Assembly: GCF_030678875.1 (NCBI RefSeq)
Contig: NZ_JAUUDS010000008.1
Span: 1 to 64,000 of the forward strand
Source: Sphingomonas aurea
Lineage (GTDB): Bacteria; Pseudomonadota; Alphaproteobacteria; Sphingomonadales; Sphingomonadaceae
Length of the DNA: 64,000 nt
Reading direction: 5' to 3'
In this document: positions 8,411 through 19,156 of the stretch, piece by piece
How positions within the stretch are numbered: position 1 is the stretch's first letter
Layout: each line of letters opens with the position of its first letter
The notes under the pieces: model-generated
The model's input: only the letters and a program-made list of their open reading frames with translations
Databases searched by the model: none
What the model was told of the DNA's origin: nothing
Position numbers and translations under genes: made by a program

Positions 8411-9307
8411 TTGGCGGAAGACCGAAGTAGCGCCGTCGGCGGCGACGGCGACAGCATCTGGCGCAGCCTGAAGACGATGATCTTCGGGCCGGCCGAGGAA
8501 TCCCTGCGCGACCAGCTGGAAGAGGCGATCGACCGGCACGAAGACGATCCCGCGCCCGATGCCAAGGGCGACCTGTCGCCGCTGGAACGACAGATGGTCC
8601 GCAACCTGCTGCATTTCGGCGAGCGCGACGCGGGCGATGTCGGCGTGCCGCGGGCCGACATCATCGCGGTCGAGGAGCGGACCAGCTTCGACCATCTCGT
8701 CCAGATCTTTGCGGAAGCGGGGCACAGCCGCCTGCCGGTCTATCGCGAGAAGCTCGATACGATCATCGGCATGGTCCATATCAAGGACGTCTTCTCGATC
8801 CTGGCGACCGGCGCTGCACATCCCGACTCCATCGCGGGGCTGATCCGCGAGCCGCTCTATGTCCCCATGTCGCGCGGCGCGCTCGACCTGCTCGCCGATA
8901 TGCGGTCGAAGCGGGTGCACCTGGCGGTGGTGCTCGACGAATATTCGGGCACCGAGGGGTTGGTGACGATCGAGGACCTGATCGAGGAGATCACCGGCGA
9001 TATCGAGGACGAGCATGACGAGGCGCCGACCGCGCTGCTGATCCCGCTCGACGGCGGCGGCTGGGACGCGGACGCGCGCGTGCCGCTGGAGGATGTCGGC
9101 GAGGTCGTCGACGCGCGGCTCGACGCCGCCGATCACGACGTCGACACGCTCGGCGGATTGACCGCGGTACTCGCCGGCCGCGTTCCCGCGCCGGGCGAGT
9201 GCGTCGACCATCCCTCGGGCTGGAAGCTGGAGGTGACCGATGCCGACGAGCGCCGCGTCAACCGCCTGCGCCTCCACCCGCCAGTACCGTCCACGGATGA
9301 CGAGTGA
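8411..9307 (+). CDS. CorC/TlyC-like hemolysin-family protein with tandem CBS domains
   Basis: A 298-residue cytoplasmic protein with two CBS domains (residues about 75-190, including the segments RADIIAVEE and LLADMRSKRVHLAVVLDEYSGTEGLVT) and a C-terminal CorC_HlyC domain. It lacks the DUF21 membrane domain, like E. coli CorC, which is linked to Mg2+/Co2+ homeostasis. The start is TTG at 8411, preceded by GAGGA with a five-base spacer; no ATG or GTG would keep the normal N-terminus. It belongs to the ybeY unit. The gene that usually follows, lnt, is found only at 15.1 kb. Confidence 0.88.
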   Translation: MAEDRSSAVGGDGDSIWRSLKTMIFGPAEESLRDQLEEAIDRHEDDPAPDAKGDLSPLERQMVRNLLHFGERDAGDVGVPRADIIAVEERTSFDHLVQIFAEAGHSRLPVYREKLDTIIGMVHIKDVFSILATGAAHPDSIAGLIREPLYVPMSRGALDLLADMRSKRVHLAVVLDEYSGTEGLVTIEDLIEEITGDIEDEHDEAPTALLIPLDGGGWDADARVPLEDVGEVVDARLDAADHDVDTLGGLTAVLAGRVPAPGECVDHPSGWKLEVTDADERRVNRLRLHPPVPSTDDE

Positions 9308-9326
9308 TCGACTGAGCCGATCACTC
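9302..9326. terminator. Hairpin at the end of the ybeY-corC unit
   Basis: Perfect nine-base arms GAGTGATCG (9302-9310) and CGATCACTC (9318-9326) enclose a seven-base loop and include the stop codon of the CorC-like gene. No T-run follows, so this could be a weak or Rho-assisted terminator, or a stabilising 3' structure. Confidence 0.5.
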
Positions 9327-9442
9327 CGCCGACGATTTCGCGCTTCTCCGATCAGGCGCGCTGCGATAGCCATGGGGCAACAAGGCGGTGACGCGGTGCG
9401 TTGCCGCTGCCGGCATTCCGCGCATCGAACCGAGGAGAGTAA

Positions 9443-11662
<2,220 letters not shown>

Positions 11663-11667
11663 CGCGG

Positions 11668-11693
11668 CGATGCGACCAACCGATGCGACAAAC
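11668..11693. repeat. Tandem 13-base direct repeat after katG
   Basis: Two adjacent copies of CGATGCGAC(C/A)AAC differ at one base and begin six bases after the katG stop codon. The function is unknown; the repeat may be a by-product of slippage. Confidence 0.6.
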
Positions 11694-11850
11694 GTCGGAC
11701 GGACTCTTGCCGATCGTTCGAAAAACGGGAAAGAGTGACGCCGACCTCGGAACGGTCGCGGATTTCAGCGGTCGCCGTTCCATACCGTGACGTCGAATCC
11801 GGTCGCTCGTGACAGCGGGTTCGTTCAGAGTCCCTCCCTGGGAGCCTGGA

Positions 11851-11884
11851 GGCCGTCGGCAGCGATGCCGGCGGCCTTTATCTT
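11851..11884 (+). terminator. Intrinsic terminator downstream of katG
   Basis: An 11-base stem, GGCCGTCGGCA paired with TGCCGGCGGCC through one G-T wobble, is closed by a GCGA tetraloop of the GNRA type and followed by TTTATCTT. It lies 188 bases after katG and 34 bases before the next gene. The interval 11694-11850 holds no gene I can support; it contains ACTCTT/AAGAGT arms at 11703-11708 and 11731-11736 that could fold. Confidence 0.75.
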
Positions 11885-11917
11885 GCCCGGCCGCGTGACC
11901 CCGCCTACCGTGCCGCC

Positions 11918-13243
11918 ATGCTCAAGATCGCACTGCGCGTCCTCCTCCTGCTCGCCGTCATCGTCGGCGTGTTCGTTCTGTGGCTGGCCTGGCCCGATAC
12001 GGCGAAGCTGCCGGTCGAGGCGGTCGCCGGCACCCGGCCCGACATCACGGCGCCGCGCACGCAGACCTTTCCCACCATCAAGGTCGCCGACGCGATCGGC
12101 TGGCCGGCGGGCAAGACCCCGGTCGCCGCCGCCGGGCTGAAGGTCGCCGCCTTTGCCGAGGGGCTGGACCATCCCCGCTGGCTCTATCGCCTGCCCAATG
12201 GCGACGTGCTGGTCGCCGAGACCAACAGTCCTCCGCGCGAGGGCGGTGGCATCCAAGGTTGGGTGATGAACCTGCTGATGGGCAAGGCGGGCGCCGGCAT
12301 CCCCTCCGCCAACCGCATCACCCTGCTCCGTGACGCGAACGGCGACGGCGTGGCCGAGCAGCGCAGCGTGTTCATGACCGGGCTCAACTCGCCCTTCGGC
12401 ATGGCGCTGATGGACGGGCAACTCTACATCGCCAACACCGACGCGCTGGTCCGCGTCCCGTACCGCGACGGCCAGACCCGCATCGATGCGAAGCCCGAGA
12501 CGCTGGTCAAGCTGAACCCCGCCGGCAACCATTGGGCGCGCAACGTCATCGCCGCGCGCGACGGCAAGTCGCTGTTCGTCAGCGTCGGCTCGTCGAGCAA
12601 CATCGCCGAGAACGGCATGGCCGCCGAGAAATACCGCGCCAACATCCTGCAGGTGACGCCCGATGGCGGCTGGCGGATCTTCGCCGCCGGGCTGCGCAAC
12701 CCGGTCGGCATGGCGCTGAACCCGGTCACCGGCAATCTGTGGACCGTCGTCAACGAGCGCGACATGCTCGGCTCCGACCTGGCGCCCGACTATCTGACCC
12801 AGGTCGAGTTCGGCGACCATTTCGGCTGGCCCTGGTATTACTGGGGCGGCTACCGCGACGACCGCGTCGAGCCGCGCAACCCTGCGCTCCAGGAATATTC
12901 CAAGCGCCCCGACTATGCGCTGGGCCCGCACGTCGCAGCGCTCGGCCTGACCTTTGCAGGCGACGTGAAGCTGGGCGACCGCTGGGCGAGCGGCGCGTTC
13001 GTCGGCGAACACGGCTCGTGGAACCGCAAGCCGGTATCCGGCTACAAGGTCGTCTACGTCCCCTTCGCCGGCAACGGCTACCCGGAGAAGGCGGTCAAGC
13101 CGGTCGACGTACTGACCGGCTTCCTCGACACCGACGGCAAGGCGATGGGCCGCCCGGTCGGGGTGATCGGCGACAAGACCGGCGCGCTGCTGGTGGCGGA
13201 CGACGTGGGGAACAAGGTGTGGCGGGTGAGTGTGGGCAATTAG
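11918..13243 (+). CDS. Sorbosone/glucose dehydrogenase-like beta-propeller protein
   Basis: A 441-residue protein with one N-terminal membrane anchor (residues about 6-24) and a six-bladed propeller of the GSDH/YliI type. Typical blade motifs include LDHPRWLYRLPNGDVLVAETN, NSPFGMAL, GLRNPVGMALNP and the late VGEHGSWNRKP. Family members are membrane-bound or periplasmic, and some use PQQ to oxidise aldoses or sorbosone. The histidine expected to act in catalysis could be the one in LDHPRW, but the substrate cannot be told from sequence. The gene stands alone between the katG terminator and a small membrane protein. Confidence 0.8.
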   Translation: MLKIALRVLLLLAVIVGVFVLWLAWPDTAKLPVEAVAGTRPDITAPRTQTFPTIKVADAIGWPAGKTPVAAAGLKVAAFAEGLDHPRWLYRLPNGDVLVAETNSPPREGGGIQGWVMNLLMGKAGAGIPSANRITLLRDANGDGVAEQRSVFMTGLNSPFGMALMDGQLYIANTDALVRVPYRDGQTRIDAKPETLVKLNPAGNHWARNVIAARDGKSLFVSVGSSSNIAENGMAAEKYRANILQVTPDGGWRIFAAGLRNPVGMALNPVTGNLWTVVNERDMLGSDLAPDYLTQVEFGDHFGWPWYYWGGYRDDRVEPRNPALQEYSKRPDYALGPHVAALGLTFAGDVKLGDRWASGAFVGEHGSWNRKPVSGYKVVYVPFAGNGYPEKAVKPVDVLTGFLDTDGKAMGRPVGVIGDKTGALLVADDVGNKVWRVSVGN

Positions 13244-13305
13244 GCAGGGATCATCGTTAGTTGCGGACATTGCATAAGCCGAAACGACCGGAGTAGCCTT
13301 TCTCT

Positions 13306-13497
13306 ATGTGGGCTTTTTTCTTGTGGAACTTCGCAGCTGTAGCTGCCGCCACTTACTGCATAGCCAAGGCTGTGCTTGACCTTCGTGCGGGTAGGTACGG
13401 CTGGGGGATTGCAGGCCTGCTAAGCGCCGTCGTATTCCTGATGACGCCGATCCAGACGCATGCGGTGAAGGTCGATCTGCCTGCTGCCCAACCGTGA
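13306..13497 (+). CDS. Small two-helix membrane protein, unknown
   Basis: I do not recognise this 63-residue protein. It has two predicted membrane segments (residues about 3-21 and 32-48) joined by the basic turn LRAGRYGWG, and a polar C-terminus. GGAG lies 12 bases before the ATG, which is rather far. Its surroundings (13.25-14.2 kb) are less GC-rich and less densely coded than the rest of the window, so the gene may be strain-specific. Confidence 0.5.
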   Translation: MWAFFLWNFAAVAAATYCIAKAVLDLRAGRYGWGIAGLLSAVVFLMTPIQTHAVKVDLPAAQP

Positions 13498-13607
13498 CTG
13501 CAAACCACCAGAACCGGGGAAGTCCACTATCGCTATCAGCGGACGTTCAACCATCGGTCGGCAACACCGATTTTGCCTTTGTCAGTCTTTTACGGCGTGA
13601 CTTTGTC

Positions 13608-13988
13608 TTAAAGTGATGTCCGCAGAACTATGATGTCACGGTGGATGATCGTGTTGCGCGCGTCGAGAGCGATCAGGGCGCGAACATCCGTTATGGTCAC
13701 CGCTGGCCGAGCCGATATCGTTTTCTCGCACGAATACACATGGACCAACGGCAAGTCGCGCCAAGGTCTGGCGCGAAGGATATCCCGCTTCATTTCCGAC
13801 GATGTGCGGCCCGTCTTGAAACCAGCGGCCTCCATATCCCGAAGCAGCTGACGATCAAGCCGATCGCCGACACGCAGGCGCTCGTTAAGCCATTGTCGAG
13901 CTTCGTTGACCTTCAAAGCGGGATCCGGGAAAAATGAAGATGTTACGGCCTGCCATGTGAACCAGATCGCGAGCAGGAACTCTCTCAT
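13608..13988 (-). CDS. Hypothetical protein with a hydrophobic N-terminus
   Basis: A 126-residue protein of unknown function. Residues about 1-19 (MREFLLAIWFTWQAVTSSF) could be a signal peptide or anchor. The remainder is charged and mixed alpha/beta in look, with one cysteine in VYSCEKT. It lies in a lower-GC stretch with atypical codon use. It is the only convincing reading frame in this stretch, but without homologs it may be a chance frame. Confidence 0.45.
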   Translation of the reverse strand: MREFLLAIWFTWQAVTSSFFPDPALKVNEARQWLNERLRVGDRLDRQLLRDMEAAGFKTGRTSSEMKRDILRARPWRDLPLVHVYSCEKTISARPAVTITDVRALIALDARNTIIHRDIIVLRTSL

Positions 13989-14088
13989 TGGCCGTTGATG
14001 TAGGCAAACCGTTTATAAATTCGTGCATCCTACAGTGGCTATAGGTTGGTGAATACCAAACACGGCCTATCTGCTCCCCACCAATCCT

Positions 14089-14182
14089 CGTCATTCCCGC
14101 GCAGGCGGGAATCCAGACACGCAGGTCGAAGCAAGAGGGGTAAAGTTCGCGTCTCTGGATTCCCGCCTTCGCGGGAATGACG
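14089..14182. repeat. Composite palindromic (REP-like) element
   Basis: Two copies of a palindrome lie in inverted orientation about 35 bases apart. The left copy at 14089-14117 contains TCCCGC-gcag-GCGGGA followed by ATCCAGA. The right copy at 14153-14182 contains TCTGGAT, then TCCCGC-cttc-GCGGGA and ATGACG. The outer parts of the two copies pair with each other, so the whole can form one long cruciform or hairpin. Such CGTCATTCCCGC elements are dispersed non-coding repeats in several proteobacterial genomes. Confidence 0.8.
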
Positions 14183-14255
14183 CAGGCGTGTGCCATCTAC
14201 GCTTGCTCACCGTGAATGCGGGACTGATCCGTTGGGTAGATGGAACGACGCACCC

Positions 14256-14558
14256 TCACTTCAGCAGCTTCGGCGCCTCGCGCTCGATCACCGCCTTTAC
14301 CTGCCCGGCGAACAGACCCAGGAACGCCGGCAGGTCGACCACCGCATGCACCTTGTCCTCGAACACCGTCGCGGTGGAGGCGATCTGCTGGCCCATGGCG
14401 CTGACGATGAAGTGCATCGTGTCGCCCTCCCAGCGGTGCTGGACGGTGCCGCCGCCCGGAATCTTCTCGCCGATGCGGCTGATGCCGCCGTCCAGGCGCT
14501 GGCGGACGCCGGCCTTGCCGAGCGAATGGGGAATGTCGAGCGAGATGGGCTGGCCCAT
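14256..14558 (-). CDS. Polyhydroxyalkanoic acid system family protein
   Basis: A 100-residue soluble protein matching the PHA_gran_rgn family in pattern: the N-terminal SLDIPHSLGKAGVRQRLDGG, a central strand-rich core and the C-terminal VKAVIEREAPKLLK. Family members are small proteins found near PHA genes, but many alphaproteobacterial copies, like this one, have no PHA synthase nearby. It lies six bases after the VOC gene in the same direction, so the two probably form an operon. The biochemical role is unknown. Confidence 0.8.
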   Translation of the reverse strand: MGQPISLDIPHSLGKAGVRQRLDGGISRIGEKIPGGGTVQHRWEGDTMHFIVSAMGQQIASTATVFEDKVHAVVDLPAFLGLFAGQVKAVIEREAPKLLK

Positions 14559-14564
14559 GATGGT

Positions 14565-14987
14565 TCAATCCTTTGCGAACAGGGCGGCGTCGTCGGCGAA
14601 CGCCTTGAACTCCAGCGCGTTGCCGCTGGGGTCGTAGAAGAACATCGTGGCCTGCTCGCCGGCCTGCCCCTTGAAGCGGACATGCGGCTCGATGCCGAAG
14701 CGGATGCCGGCGGCGCCGACGCGCTCGGCCAGTGCCTGCCAGTCCGCCATGGTCAGGACGACGCCGAAATGCGGCACCGGCACATGGTGGCCGTCGACCG
14801 CGTTCGCCACCGCCACCGGCTTCGCGGCGGGATCGAGGTGCGCGACGATCTGGTGCCCGCCCAGGTCGAAGTCGATCCACTGGTCGCTCGACCGCCCCTC
14901 CGCACAGCCCAGCACCCCGCCATAGAAGGCGCGCGCGGCGGCAAGGTCGTGGACCGGAAAGGCGAGGTGAAAGGGCCGAAGCGTCAT
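14565..14987 (-). CDS. VOC-family (glyoxalase/dioxygenase-like) protein
   Basis: A 140-residue protein with the paired beta-alpha-beta-beta-beta modules of the vicinal-oxygen-chelate fold. The first module opens with [22 protein letters not shown] (metal ligand candidate H7) and the second with PHFGVVL (histidine ligand). [18 protein letters not shown] supplies the glutamate ligand near the end. The pattern resembles glyoxalase-like dioxygenase-superfamily members rather than glyoxalase I itself. The substrate is unknown. It is divergent from lnt, with 74 bases between the two starts. Confidence 0.82.
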   Translation of the reverse strand: MTLRPFHLAFPVHDLAAARAFYGGVLGCAEGRSSDQWIDFDLGGHQIVAHLDPAAKPVAVANAVDGHHVPVPHFGVVLTMADWQALAERVGAAGIRFGIEPHVRFKGQAGEQATMFFYDPSGNALEFKAFADDAALFAKD

Positions 14988-15061
14988 ATCCCCCTGCTAC
15001 ACGATCGCCGCGGCACCGGGAAGGATTGCGAAGCCGCCGCCCGCCACCCATAGGAACGCCC

Positions 15062-16597
15062 GTGACACGCCATCCCGCCCTCCTCTCGCTGATCCTCGGC
15101 GCGGTCGCTGCGTGCGGGTTCGCGCCGCTCGACCTGTGGCCGGTCGCGCTCGCCTGTCTGGCGGCGTGGCTGGCGCTGGTCCATGCCGCGTCGACGTTGC
15201 GCGCGGCGCTGTGGCGGGGCTGGCTGTTCGGGCTGGGCCACTTCACGATCAACAACAACTGGTTCCAGCACGCGTTCGATTTCCAGGACAAGATGCCGCC
15301 AGTGCTCGGCTATTTCGCCGCCGTGGCGCTGGCGCTCTATCTGGCGGTCTATCCGATGGCGGCGGCGGGGATCGCGTGGCGCTTTCGCGGGCGGGCGGCG
15401 GATGCGGCCCCGGACACGGCCTATGTGCTGGTCTTCGCGGCGGCGTGGATCGCAACCGAGTATCTGCGCGCCGTGCTGTTCACCGGCTATGCCTGGGACC
15501 CATTGGGCGTGCTGTGGCTGCCGGCGATCGGGGTGGCACGGGTGTCGACCCTTGTCGGTACCTATGCGCTGTCGGGGCTGACGATCGTCGTCGCCGGATC
15601 GCTGCTGATGCTGGCGAAACGGCGCTGGACGCTGCCCGCGATCGTGCTGCCGGTGACCGCGCTCGCCGCCCTGTCGGCGCTGTGGACCCACGCCCCCGCC
15701 GCCGCGCCGGACGCGCCGCGCGTTCGTGTCGTCCAGCCCAATATCGGTAACGAGGCGCGCACCGGCGCTGGCGAGCGCTCGCTCCAGGCGCTGATCCGCC
15801 TGTCGGGTCGGCCCGGCCCGGTGCCCCGGCTGATCGTCTGGCCGGAGGGATTGATCGTCGACTTCTTGGAGAGCGGCTATCCCGATTACATCTATGCCGA
15901 CCGCCGCCCGTTCTGGCTGCGGTCGCGGATCGCCGACGTGCTCGGCCCGCGCGACCTGCTGCTGACCAACGCGCCGCGGCTCGGCTTCGACGCCGACAAC
16001 GACATTGCCAGCGCGGCCAATTCGGTGCTGGCGATCGGCCCGGACGCGCAGATCCGCGGCACCTACGACAAGGCGCACTTGGTACCCTATGGCGAGTATC
16101 TGCCGATGCCGTGGCTGCTGAGGCCGCTGGGCCTTGCCCGGCTGGTGCCCGGCGACATGGACTTCAGCCCCGGCCCCGGACCCCGCGCGATCGACTGGCC
16201 CGGCTTCGGCCCGGTCGGCCTGCAGGTCTGCTACGAGATCATCTTCTCGGGGGAAGTGGTCGACGAGGCGCGCCGCCCGCGCATCATCCTGAACCCGTCG
16301 AACGACGCGTGGTTCGGCAAATGGGGGTCGCCGCAGTTCCTGGCGCAGGCGCGGCTGCGCGCGATCGAGGAGGGGCTGCCCGTCGTCCGCTCCACCCCCA
16401 CCGGCATCTCCGCGATCATCGCCGCCGACGGCACGCTGCTCGCCACCGTCCCGCACGAGACCGCCGGCGCGATCGAGTTGCCGATGCCGCCCGCCCTGCC
16501 ACCCACCCTGTTCGCGCGGACCGGCAACGCCGCGGCCGCGATCGTTGCCGCGCTGCTGTTCGCACTCGCGATTGCCATCAGGCGACGTGCCCGCTAG
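15062..16597 (+). CDS. lnt: Apolipoprotein N-acyltransferase
   Basis: Lnt (511 aa) N-acylates the diacylglyceryl-cysteine of lipoproteins at the periplasmic face of the inner membrane. Six or more membrane segments fill residues about 5-205, and a nitrilase-like domain follows. The catalytic triad is visible as E262 (in WPEG), K337 (in [14 protein letters not shown]) and C390 (in VCYEIIF). The start is GTG with AGGA six bases upstream. In related genomes it follows the CorC gene directly; here 5.7 kb lies between them. The metK operator begins seven bases after its stop. Confidence 0.94.
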   Translation: MTRHPALLSLILGAVAACGFAPLDLWPVALACLAAWLALVHAASTLRAALWRGWLFGLGHFTINNNWFQHAFDFQDKMPPVLGYFAAVALALYLAVYPMAAAGIAWRFRGRAADAAPDTAYVLVFAAAWIATEYLRAVLFTGYAWDPLGVLWLPAIGVARVSTLVGTYALSGLTIVVAGSLLMLAKRRWTLPAIVLPVTALAALSALWTHAPAAAPDAPRVRVVQPNIGNEARTGAGERSLQALIRLSGRPGPVPRLIVWPEGLIVDFLESGYPDYIYADRRPFWLRSRIADVLGPRDLLLTNAPRLGFDADNDIASAANSVLAIGPDAQIRGTYDKAHLVPYGEYLPMPWLLRPLGLARLVPGDMDFSPGPGPRAIDWPGFGPVGLQVCYEIIFSGEVVDEARRPRIILNPSNDAWFGKWGSPQFLAQARLRAIEEGLPVVRSTPTGISAIIAADGTLLATVPHETAGAIELPMPPALPPTLFARTGNAAAAIVAALLFALAIAIRRRAR

Positions 16598-16603
16598 GGC
16601 TCC

Positions 16604-16630
16604 ATATAAAGCTATCTTTATATCTTTATG
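16604..16630. promoter_or_regulatory. Palindromic operator before metK (ATATAAAG-N4-CTTTATAT)
   Basis: Perfect eight-base arms at 16604-16611 and 16616-16623 surround a four-base centre, and a further ATCTTTATG copy of the half-site follows directly. The site is strikingly AT-rich for this genome and ends nine bases before the metK ATG. A palindrome of this type before S-adenosylmethionine genes fits an ArsR-family regulator such as SahR, known to control SAM/SAH recycling in Proteobacteria; that regulator is not in this window. Confidence 0.65.
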
Positions 16631-16638
16631 AGGCTGCG

Positions 16639-17856
16639 ATGCGCTCTTCGTACATCTTCACGTCCGAGTCGGTTTCAGAGGGGCACCCCGACAAGGTCGC
16701 CGACCAGATCAGCGACACGATCGTCGACCTGTTCCTGTCCAAGGACGCCGAGGCGCGCATCGCCTGCGAGACGCTGACCACCACCAACCTGGTCGTGCTG
16801 GCCGGCGAGATCCGCTGCAAGGGCGTGTACGAGAACGGTCAGTGGGCCGAGGGCGCGCTAGCCGAGATCGAGGCGGCGGTCCGCGCGACCGTGAAGCGCA
16901 TCGGCTACGAGCAGTCGGGCTTCCACTGGGAAACCTTCACCTTCGAGAACAACCTCCACGGCCAGTCGGCGGAAATCGCGATGGGCGTCGACGAGGGCTC
17001 GAACAAGGACGAGGGTGCCGGCGACCAGGGCATCATGTTCGGCTATGCGACCGACGAGACGCCGGGGCTGATGCCCGCGACCCTGTATTACAGCCACAAG
17101 ATCCTCGAGACGATGGCCGCAGACCGCCACTCGGGCAAGGCGCCGTTCCTCGAGCCCGACGCCAAGAGCCAGGTGACGCTCCAGTACGAGAACGGCGTGC
17201 CCGTCCGCGCGACCGCGCTGGTCGTGTCGACCCAGCATAAGGCCGGCTATTGCCTGCAGGGCGAGAATGCCGATGCCGCCAAGTACGACGTGCTGAAGGA
17301 TTACGTCACCGGCGTGCTGAAGGCCGTGCTGCCCGAAGGCTTCGTCACCGAAGAGACCAAGCTCTATATCAATCCGACCGGCGCGTTCGAGATCGGCGGC
17401 CCCGACGGCGACGCCGGGCTGACCGGCCGCAAGATCATCGTCGACACCTATGGCGGCGCCGCGCCGCACGGCGGCGGTGCGTTCAGCGGCAAGGACCCGA
17501 CCAAGGTCGACCGCTCGGCCGCCTATGTCGCGCGTTACCTCGCCAAGAACGTCGTCGCGGCGGGCCTCGCCAAGCGCTGCACGATCCAGCTGTCCTACGC
17601 GATCGGCATCGCCGAGCCGCTGTCGGTCTATGTCGATACCCACGGCACCGGCACGGTCGACGAGGCGAAGCTGGAGCAGGTCCTGCCCCAGCTGGTCCGC
17701 CTGACGCCGAAGGGCATTCGCCAGCACCTGAAGCTGAACGCCCCGATCTATGTAAAGTCGGCGGCTTACGGCCATTTCGGCCGCGAGCCGGAGGGTGATC
17801 TGTTCACCTGGGAGAAGACGGACCTGGTCGATCAGCTGAAGGCGGCTGTGGCCTGA
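16639..17856 (+). CDS. metK: S-adenosylmethionine synthetase
   Basis: MetK (405 aa) makes SAM from methionine and ATP as a cytoplasmic tetramer. The N-terminus reads [24 protein letters not shown], with the ATP-binding [21 protein letters not shown] is the family's central signature, and [19 protein letters not shown] is the phosphate-binding loop. The length includes short insertions usual in alphaproteobacterial MetK. GAGG five bases before the ATG at 16639 is a good ribosome site. Confidence 0.97.
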   Translation: MRSSYIFTSESVSEGHPDKVADQISDTIVDLFLSKDAEARIACETLTTTNLVVLAGEIRCKGVYENGQWAEGALAEIEAAVRATVKRIGYEQSGFHWETFTFENNLHGQSAEIAMGVDEGSNKDEGAGDQGIMFGYATDETPGLMPATLYYSHKILETMAADRHSGKAPFLEPDAKSQVTLQYENGVPVRATALVVSTQHKAGYCLQGENADAAKYDVLKDYVTGVLKAVLPEGFVTEETKLYINPTGAFEIGGPDGDAGLTGRKIIVDTYGGAAPHGGGAFSGKDPTKVDRSAAYVARYLAKNVVAAGLAKRCTIQLSYAIGIAEPLSVYVDTHGTGTVDEAKLEQVLPQLVRLTPKGIRQHLKLNAPIYVKSAAYGHFGREPEGDLFTWEKTDLVDQLKAAVA

Positions 17857-17865
17857 TCCCTCCAT

Positions 17866-17894
17866 CGTCACCCCGGCCTGGTGCCGGGGTGACG
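17866..17894. terminator. Bidirectional hairpin between metK and the spermidine-synthase-like gene
   Basis: Perfect 12-base arms CGTCACCCCGGC (17866-17877) and GCCGGGGTGACG (17883-17894) enclose a five-base loop between two convergent genes. There is no T-run. The sequence also matches the CACCCCGG/CCGGGGTG palindromes dispersed in sphingomonad genomes, so it may be a repeat that serves as a terminator. Confidence 0.6.
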
Positions 17895-17896
17895 CA

Positions 17897-18568
17897 TCAG
17901 CGCTCCACCGCGAACCAGATCGTGTGGAGCGCGCCCTTGCCGTTGCTCCGCGCCCGCACCGTCACCTCGTCGACCGCGAAGCCCGCCTGTGCCAGCCGCC
18001 GGCCGAATGCGGCATCGGGTGCCGCCGACCACACCGCCAGCACCCCGCCGGGCGCCAGCGCGTCCCGCGCATGGGCCAGCCCGCGCGCCGAATAGAGGCG
18101 GTCGTTCGCTGCCCGCACCAGCCCGTCCGGGCCGTTATCGACGTCGAGCAGGATCGCGTCATACTGCCCCCGCCCGGCAGCGATCACCTCGGCGACGTCG
18201 CGCTCGACCATATCCACGCGGAGATCGTCGAGGCAGCCCGCGGTCAGCTCCGCCATCGGCCCACGCGCCCAGGCGATGATCTCGGGCACCAGCTCCGCCA
18301 CCGTCACCCGCGCATCCGCTGCCAGCACCTTCAGCGCCGCACGCAACGTGAAGCCCATGCCGTAACCGCCGACCAGCAGGTGCGGCGCCTTGCGTGCTTT
18401 CAGCCGGGCGCAGCTCATCGTCGCCAGCGCCTCCTCCGACCCGCTCATTCGGCTGTTCATCAGCTCGTTGCGGTCGAGCACGATCATGAAATCGCCGCCG
18501 CGCCGGAACAGCCGCAGCGGCTCGCCACCCGGCACCTGTGCGGTGCCGATCAGCTCTCTGGGTACCAT
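17897..18568 (-). CDS. Spermidine-synthase-like class I SAM-fold protein
   Basis: A 223-residue protein with a Rossmann-type core. The glycine motif LLVGGYGMGFTLRAAL is followed by the acidic strand end VAELVPEIIAWARG, then by ILLDVDNGPDGLV in the position of the catalytic/ligand strand. This is the layout of spermidine/spermine synthases and related methyltransferase-fold proteins. The usual DGxxQ entry and aminopropyl acceptor residues are not obvious, so polyamine synthesis is uncertain. ATG 18568 is used because upstream frames look unlike coding sequence. It converges on metK. Confidence 0.75.
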   Translation of the reverse strand: MVPRELIGTAQVPGGEPLRLFRRGGDFMIVLDRNELMNSRMSGSEEALATMSCARLKARKAPHLLVGGYGMGFTLRAALKVLAADARVTVAELVPEIIAWARGPMAELTAGCLDDLRVDMVERDVAEVIAAGRGQYDAILLDVDNGPDGLVRAANDRLYSARGLAHARDALAPGGVLAVWSAAPDAAFGRRLAQAGFAVDEVTVRARSNGKGALHTIWFAVER

Positions 18569-18731
18569 CCTGTGCCTCGTTCCGCTGCTATCCGGGGGTC
18601 GCTGTATCGCCATGGCACGCGATTGGCGTGCGGCGATTTTGTCGAATCGCGCGTTTTGCTCTAATGGGTGCCGCGTCGCGTGCCGAACCCGGCCGCCGCC
18701 CACCGATAACGAACAGGAATCTCCGACACAC

Positions 18732-19076
18732 ATGTCGTTCAAGGAACAGAGTTTTCAGGAGCGCGCCGCGCTTTCCGCCAAGGCCAAGCAGGCTGCGCTG
18801 GAAAAACTGCGCGCCAAGCCGCCCGTCGACGAAGCGGTCGTCGCCGCCCGCCGCGCCGCGGCCGAAGCGAAGGAAGCCGCCAAGATCCAGGCGAGCATCG
18901 AGAAGCGCGAGGCCCGCGAGCAGGCCGCCGCCGAGAAGAAGGCCCGCGCCCTCCAGGCCGCCGAAGAGGCTGCCGCCGCCGCCAAGAAATATGCTCCCGT
19001 CATGCCGACCGAGGCAGAGATGAAGGCGGCCCGCGACGCCCGCTACGCCGCCCGCAAGGCGCGTCAGCGGGGCTGA
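18732..19076 (+). CDS. DUF6481 family protein
   Basis: A 114-residue, Ala/Lys/Glu/Arg-rich, almost entirely helical protein that looks like a coiled coil. It starts SFKEQSFQERAALSAKAKQA and has a tail rich in basic residues (ARDARYAARKARQRG). This composition and start are those of the DUF6481 family seen in alphaproteobacteria. Function is unknown; RNA or DNA binding through the basic tail is only a guess. The start lies 163 bases from the divergent spermidine-synthase-like gene. Confidence 0.75.
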   Translation: MSFKEQSFQERAALSAKAKQAALEKLRAKPPVDEAVVAARRAAAEAKEAAKIQASIEKREAREQAAAEKKARALQAAEEAAAAAKKYAPVMPTEAEMKAARDARYAARKARQRG

Positions 19077-19156
19077 CCGGAAAGGAGCCGCCCTCCCCCA
19101 TCGACAAACGCGCCGCTCGCCATAGACTGACGGGCGAAGCGTGGGGGAGGATGACG

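Noticed and set aside
16598..16638. SAM riboswitch before metK
   Set aside because: Only 41 bases separate lnt and metK, too few for a SAM-I aptamer, and they are filled by a DNA-type palindrome with direct half-site repeats. I do not see a SAM-II pseudoknot.
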